Shown: positions 6,303 to 9,696 of the stretch, piece by piece
How positions within the stretch are numbered: the first letter of the stretch is position 1
Layout of the letters: each line of letters opens with the position of its first letter
NCBI GenBank assembly: GCA_013154205.1
Contig: JAADCY010000089.1
Span: 1-9,696, forward strand
DNA length: 9,696 nucleotides
Direction of reading: 5' to 3'
From: Thermoproteota archaeon
Lineage (GTDB): Archaea > Thermoproteota > Thermoprotei_A > Sulfolobales > Desulfurococcaceae
Program-made: the position numbers and the translations under genes
The notes under the pieces: generated by a model
The model's database searches: none
The model's input: only the letters and a program-made list of their open reading frames with translations
What the model was told of the DNA's origin: nothing

Positions 6303-7195
6303 CTTCTACCGCCACGGGCCATCCTGACAACTATTGTTCCCTTCTCTCCCCCAGCAGCTCGTGCTACTGGCTGGCACTTAGGGACTAGGACGTAGAATAT
6401 TGTACCTGCGGGTAGCTTGTCCTGTACAAGGCTCATGTACTCGAAATGGGCCATCCCCTTAGCTATTACTATGTCTGACTCTTCTAGTTTCTTGAGTAGT
6501 TCCTGGCTTATCTTGTCTAGGAATATCGAGGATGAATTCGTCCCGGTCGAGATGAGCTCGTCGGCTACATGGTCTATCCCAGCATATACGGCGTCATCAA
6601 CTGTTAGGTCGTTCTGAAAGCCGGGCTCCTCCTTAGCAACAGCAACTACGTGGTTCCCATATCTCCTCAGGAGATCCATGAGTATTGTGTCTAGGACTGC
6701 TTCACTAGCATTATCCAGTAGATATATTATTTTCAGTCCTCCCTGCTTGACGAGGCCGTAGAGCTTCTTGGTATGGTCAAGGCTTATCCTTGCCTGCAAT
6801 ATGTCTTCCACGCTCAGACTAGCAGGTGATTCATGACCCATGACGCCCGTGTCAAACAAGTTGCCCAGAGCAGCTATCTTGACAGCCATCCTGAACTCAT
6901 CGTATCCTTCAAGCCCATCCAGTAATCCCTCATATACTGGCAGGGAGTCCATGGCCCGGTTTATCATGTCGAGTTTCAGCTTCTTATAGTACTTCACAAC
7001 CTCCGGAACCTTCTCGATTAACCAGTTGTAGAGCATCGAGGAAGCTATCGTGCCTTCATCAACACCTTTCCTAAGTATTTCCGCGAAGTACTCCATTAGC
7101 TGAAGAGCTAATCTACTATCTCTTTTCCCAGCATTTATCATCTCCTTGATCCTGACACCGAGAATACATGGTATGCATTCGGGATAAATCCTCAA
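6299..7195 (-). CDS. DUF89 (ARMT1-like) damage-control phosphatase
   Basis: A 298-aa member of the archaeal DUF89 group (COG1578), metal-dependent phosphatases thought to remove damaged or surplus phosphometabolites. Visible landmarks are the N-terminal ECIPC pair (Cys7, Cys10), GNLFD (111-115, Asn112 and Asp115), the metal motif DNASE (Asp161, Asn162, Glu165), NDLTVDDA (195-202, with Asp196) and KGMAHFE (246-252). In family members the last is commonly KGxxNFE, so His250 replaces Asn here. A PKCQPVA segment (272-278) supplies another conserved Lys near the end. The TTG at 7195 is the only possible start, because a stop lies five codons upstream, and it gives the normal family N terminus. GAGG ten bases before it is a weak ribosome-binding site. 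It is the first gene of a two-gene operon with the radical SAM enzyme. Substrate unknown. Confidence 0.88.
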   Translation of the reverse strand: MRIYPECIPCILGVRIKEMINAGKRDSRLALQLMEYFAEILRKGVDEGTIASSMLYNWLIEKVPEVVKYYKKLKLDMINRAMDSLPVYEGLLDGLEGYDEFRMAVKIAALGNLFDTGVMGHESPASLSVEDILQARISLDHTKKLYGLVKQGGLKIIYLLDNASEAVLDTILMDLLRRYGNHVVAVAKEEPGFQNDLTVDDAVYAGIDHVADELISTGTNSSSIFLDKISQELLKKLEESDIVIAKGMAHFEYMSLVQDKLPAGTIFYVLVPKCQPVARAAGGEKGTIVVRMARGGRR

Positions 7196-7252
7196 CTCGG
7201 TTTTCCTCTACCTAACTATTTCTCTGTTGTTAAGAATAGATTGTTAGGGGGA

Positions 7253-7262
7253 GATATTAAGA
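7253..7262 (-). promoter_or_regulatory. Candidate TATA box for the DUF89-radical SAM operon
   Basis: The minus strand reads CTCTTAATATC here, about 60 nt before the TTG start, giving a leader near 35 nt. A second A/T-rich candidate at 7229-7238 (TATTCTTAAC on the minus strand) would give a leader near 13 nt. Confidence 0.35.
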
Positions 7263-7288
7263 GTGGGGAGAACCCGGGTCGTTGTAAG

Positions 7289-7315
7289 AAAATAAGGGGG
7301 AGTTAGCGCGGCGCT
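7289..7315 (-). terminator. Possible terminator after the amidohydrolase gene
   Basis: On the minus strand, past the TAA at 7328, an AGCGC/GCGCT near-palindrome (7305-7315) is followed by a pyrimidine tract containing CCCCCTTATTTTC. The stem is short with a tight loop, so this rests mainly on the pyrimidine run. Confidence 0.25.
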
Positions 7316-7327
7316 GTGGTCTTCCCA

Positions 7328-8665
7328 TTATGTCTTAGCATATCTTTTATCTATGTATCTACCCACACCTTTACTCGCTACAAGGTTTCTCTCCCTGATC
7401 ACTATCTCGCCGTTCACAAGTAGGTGTAACGGGTAGCCGTATAGCTCCATCTTCTCCCACGGCGTCCAATCAACTTTGTGGTGGTGCTCTGAAGCCGATA
7501 TTTTGCGGGCAACCCGTGTCTCTAGAACCACTAGGTCCGCATCCGCCCCCACCGCTAGTACTCCTTTCCTCGGATATATACCCATGATCTTGGCTGGGTT
7601 GGTGCTGAATACTTCGATGAAGCGGCCGAAGCTTATCCTGCCCTTCAATACACCATAGGTGTAGAGATAGGGTCCCATGATCTCCAGTGTGGGTATGCCT
7701 CCCCATGCACGCCACACGTTCTTCTCCTTATCAATCCTTGGGGCCGGCGCGTTATCGCTTACATAAGCATCTATGGTTCCATCAGCTAGTGCTTTCCAGA
7801 GGGCTTCACGGTCTTCGTCGGTCTTGAGTGTTGGTGCTAGTTTGAGATAGGGCCCATACTTTGCCGAGTCGTCGCGGGTGAAATGTAGGTGGTGAGGACA
7901 TACTTCTACGGTTAGCTTTACACCTCTGCTTCTCAGGTATCTTACAGCGTCGACTCCTTCCTTACTGCTTATATGGCATATGTGGAGCGGGCCCTTGGTT
8001 TCTCGGGCGTAGTAGCCTAGCTTCATAATGGCGGCGGCCTCTGAGTTATCGCTCCTGCTCATATGGTATGCTACTATATCGTCTAGATCCTTGTATTTCG
8101 ACTCACCATAATCAATCAGGGCATCGTCCTCGCTATGAGCAAGTACTACGCCATCCACTTCTCTCACGAGATCTAAGATCCTTACAAGCGCCCGATCGCT
8201 GGCTCTGAAGGGCCTGCAGGTGAATACTTTAAAGCCTTTAACACCTTTATCGGCTAGTTTTGGTATCATGTTATAGTTGTTCTCAGTCATGAAGCCCGCG
8301 TGTACACCAAAGTTGATATAGGCGTTCTTCTTCCCCTCCTCGATCTTCTGCTTCAATATCTTCGGGTTATCCACGTTGACGCGGAGAGGCATGTCGTAGA
8401 CTGTTGTGATCGAGCCGAAAGCCGCTGCTAGTGTTCCGGACTCCCAGTCCTCGTTGATCGTGTACTCGGGGTCGTATACATGGGCGTGTATATCTATTCC
8501 TCCAGGAATAACAGGCTGGCCATAAGCATCCAGTATTATATCTACGTCCTTAAACTGTTTCTTAGAAATAGCTGCGATGACACCGTCTTCGATGAGAATG
8601 TTAGCCTCAGTAAAACCATCACCGATCCATAACTTGGCATCTCTTATCATAATAGAGCCTGCCAA
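7328..8665 (-). CDS. Cyclic amidohydrolase, dihydroorotase/allantoinase family
   Basis: A 445-aa metal-dependent amidohydrolase that opens cyclic amides, with a TIM barrel flanked by the usual small beta domain. Metal-site residues are present: IDIHAH (His60, His62), the lysine that becomes carboxylated in GFKVF (Lys146), His177 in LAHSED, the HICHISS pair (His228 and His231) and Asp304 in SDNAP. The product would usually be labelled dihydroorotase, but the Arg after HxH and the Asn of DMPN, which hold dihydroorotate's carboxylate, are replaced (HAHVY, DMPLR). DMPL is more like allantoinase. The residue after the catalytic Asp is Asn rather than the usual His. Substrate is therefore uncertain. 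The TTG at 8665 is chosen because GAGGTG lies seven bases upstream; GTG 8680 or ATG 8650 are alternatives. No pyrimidine-biosynthesis gene is adjacent. It has its own TATA box. Confidence 0.88.
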   Translation of the reverse strand: MAGSIMIRDAKLWIGDGFTEANILIEDGVIAAISKKQFKDVDIILDAYGQPVIPGGIDIHAHVYDPEYTINEDWESGTLAAAFGSITTVYDMPLRVNVDNPKILKQKIEEGKKNAYINFGVHAGFMTENNYNMIPKLADKGVKGFKVFTCRPFRASDRALVRILDLVREVDGVVLAHSEDDALIDYGESKYKDLDDIVAYHMSRSDNSEAAAIMKLGYYARETKGPLHICHISSKEGVDAVRYLRSRGVKLTVEVCPHHLHFTRDDSAKYGPYLKLAPTLKTDEDREALWKALADGTIDAYVSDNAPAPRIDKEKNVWRAWGGIPTLEIMGPYLYTYGVLKGRISFGRFIEVFSTNPAKIMGIYPRKGVLAVGADADLVVLETRVARKISASEHHHKVDWTPWEKMELYGYPLHLLVNGEIVIRERNLVASKGVGRYIDKRYAKT

Positions 8666-8672
8666 GTAAGTA

Positions 8673-8678
8673 CACCTC
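8673..8678 (-). promoter_or_regulatory. Ribosome-binding site deciding the amidohydrolase start
   Basis: GAGGTG on the minus strand, seven bases before the TTG at 8665. The spacing to the ATG at 8650 (22 nt) is too long, and the GTG at 8680 overlaps the site. Confidence 0.55.
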
Positions 8679-8700
8679 ACGAATATATTGTTTCTGATAA

Positions 8701-8710
8701 CATTTTAAGA
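8701..8710 (-). promoter_or_regulatory. TATA box of the amidohydrolase gene
   Basis: The minus strand reads TCTTAAAATG, predicting transcription start near 8680 and a leader of about 15 nt containing the GAGGTG site. It lies in the gap after the molybdoprotein gene, so the two genes need not be one operon. Confidence 0.45.
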
Positions 8711-8747
8711 TGGAGCACTAATCCTTAGACAAACCTTCCAGACATCT

Positions 8748-9695
8748 TTATAGCGGACTTTTAAAACGTTCCTCCAGCCAGGGAGAACCCCGCTCGTGAT
8801 ATCCTAGGCTCTCCCAGAAACCATCCAGGTACCTATCCAGGAGAAGTATGCGTGATACCCATTTGACGCTCTTCCACCCGTAGAGGGCTGGAACTACGAG
8901 TCTTACCGGGCCACCATGCTCTGGTGGTATAAGCTCGTGGTTCATACGGGTTGCGAGAAGAGTGTTTTCATCCAGGAGATAGGGTATGGGGACTACGGCT
9001 GAATATCCATCCAAGCCATATATGAGGCCATACTTCGCTCCTTCTCTGAGACCTGCTTCTTCTAATAGGTATTTGAGGGGGACACCTGTCCAGACTATGT
9101 TTTTCACCGTCCATCCCGTCACACAGTGGAGGTCTGCCACGATTGTTCTTAATGGGTACCTGTCAAGGTCTTCTGGATATATTTGTAGGGGTTTTTCGAC
9201 CATTCCGGCTATGATTATCCCTGTTTCACGGCAGTCGATGCATGGCTGGCCTAGGATACGGTATATGATCGGTGATGGTATCACGTATTGTCCGGGAGGT
9301 AGTTCTCTGCGGGGAGCGATGTATTCTTGGAAGTCTTTCTTAGGACTATATGTTTCTGGCTCAACATCTAGTTTGTGTACTAGTGCTTCGGGTATTGTAG
9401 CTACCGCTATTTCTCCATGATTATTCCTCGTCGCAATTCGTAGTGAGAGATAATGATTGCCTGTACTCATCCTGTAACGATATATTATGTGGGTAGTACC
9501 TATTGCTTCGTTCTCCGTGAAGACAGGTGGTGATACGTCTAGGTATTGTTTTATCCACTCCCATATCTTTAGGGCTACTCGATGGGCATCACTGATCGAT
9601 CCTACTTCTTCGTCGAGACTACATAATACAGTATAGGCTATGCTCTTTGGCTGGAGGGCGGGAGAACTATATATTCTGCAATCCAAGGAATTAGG
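8748..9695 (-). CDS. Sulfite-oxidase-fold molybdopterin protein with unusual N-terminal region (possibly 5'-partial)
   Basis: The C-terminal half (about 145-300, counted from the TTG at 9686) is the molybdopterin-binding domain of the sulfite oxidase family. It has LHCVTGW (186-192), whose Cys188 should ligate molybdenum, then VWTGVPLKYLLEEAG (198-212), HGGPVRLVVP (257-266), GWKSVKW (270-276) and the family ending GFWESLGYHERGSPW (289-303). Members move oxygen atoms or electrons on small substrates; YuiH-like cytoplasmic forms and MsrP/YedY are the nearest types by motif. The first 120 residues do not look like this family: they are beta-rich, contain a helix with WEWIKQYLD (42-50) and show no Tat signal or membrane span. 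The frame is open to the window edge, so TTG 9686 may not be the true start. The enzyme may be cytoplasmic. Substrate and electron partner are unknown. It is codirectional with the amidohydrolase downstream. Confidence 0.85.
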   Translation of the reverse strand, partial: PNSLDCRIYSSPALQPKSIAYTVLCSLDEEVGSISDAHRVALKIWEWIKQYLDVSPPVFTENEAIGTTHIIYRYRMSTGNHYLSLRIATRNNHGEIAVATIPEALVHKLDVEPETYSPKKDFQEYIAPRRELPPGQYVIPSPIIYRILGQPCIDCRETGIIIAGMVEKPLQIYPEDLDRYPLRTIVADLHCVTGWTVKNIVWTGVPLKYLLEEAGLREGAKYGLIYGLDGYSAVVPIPYLLDENTLLATRMNHELIPPEHGGPVRLVVPALYGWKSVKWVSRILLLDRYLDGFWESLGYHERGSPWLEERFKSPL

Positions 9696-9696
9696 G

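Noticed and set aside
8986..9420. Plus-strand 144-codon frame within the molybdoprotein gene
   Set aside because: Antisense shadow of a clearly conserved gene; composition does not look like a real protein.
7328..9695. Amidohydrolase plus molybdoprotein as a purine-degradation operon
   Set aside because: The molybdoprotein is of the sulfite oxidase fold, not the xanthine dehydrogenase family, and the amidohydrolase has its own promoter. Adjacency alone is not enough.
1..9696. CRISPR array, tRNA, insertion sequence or defence cassette
   Set aside because: No spaced repeats, cloverleaf-like segments, transposase motifs or recognisable defence domains were found on either strand.

Overview
This window looks like a stretch of a hyperthermophilic crenarchaeal (Thermoproteota) chromosome, most likely from the Desulfurococcales. 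That placement is an inference. It rests on TATA-like boxes about 25 nt ahead of starts, GGTGAT/GAGGTG ribosome-binding sites, GTG and TTG starts, heavy use of AGG/AGA and ATA codons, compact gene spacing, and protein types typical of that group. I see no rRNA, tRNA, CRISPR array, insertion sequence or phage gene.

Layout. (1) 2-2014: two convergent integral membrane proteins whose 3' ends overlap by 54 bp. The left one resembles GT-C type glycosyltransferases and is probably cut by the window edge. The right one is a six-helix protein of unknown role. (2) 2142-2505: a small two-helix membrane protein with a charged coiled-coil tail, behind a clear TATA box. (3) 2575-4293: an AT-rich segment holding an unrecognised helical protein of at least 475 aa. 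Its reading frame continues 76 codons upstream of the first ATG without any usual start codon, which suggests a frameshift or an unusual start. (4) 4290-4946 (minus): a HAD-family phosphatase meeting the previous gene tail to tail. (5) 4947-5360: a 414-bp region with the HAD promoter and one dubious short ORF. (6) 5361-7195 (minus): a two-gene operon, DUF89 phosphatase then a radical SAM enzyme, joined by an ATGA overlap. (7) 7328-8665 (minus): a cyclic amidohydrolase of the dihydroorotase/allantoinase family. (8) 8748 to the window end (minus): a sulfite-oxidase-fold molybdopterin protein with an unusual N-terminal region.

The minus-strand right half (HAD, DUF89/radical SAM, amidohydrolase, molybdoprotein) is metabolic. 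Its units appear to have separate promoters, so only the DUF89-radical SAM pair is confidently one operon. The best candidates for something new are the 2631-4293 gene (unknown family, broken or unconventional 5' end, structured promoter region, internal 25-nt palindrome) and the tightly coupled DUF89-radical SAM pair. I see no clear evidence for a defence or mobile system.
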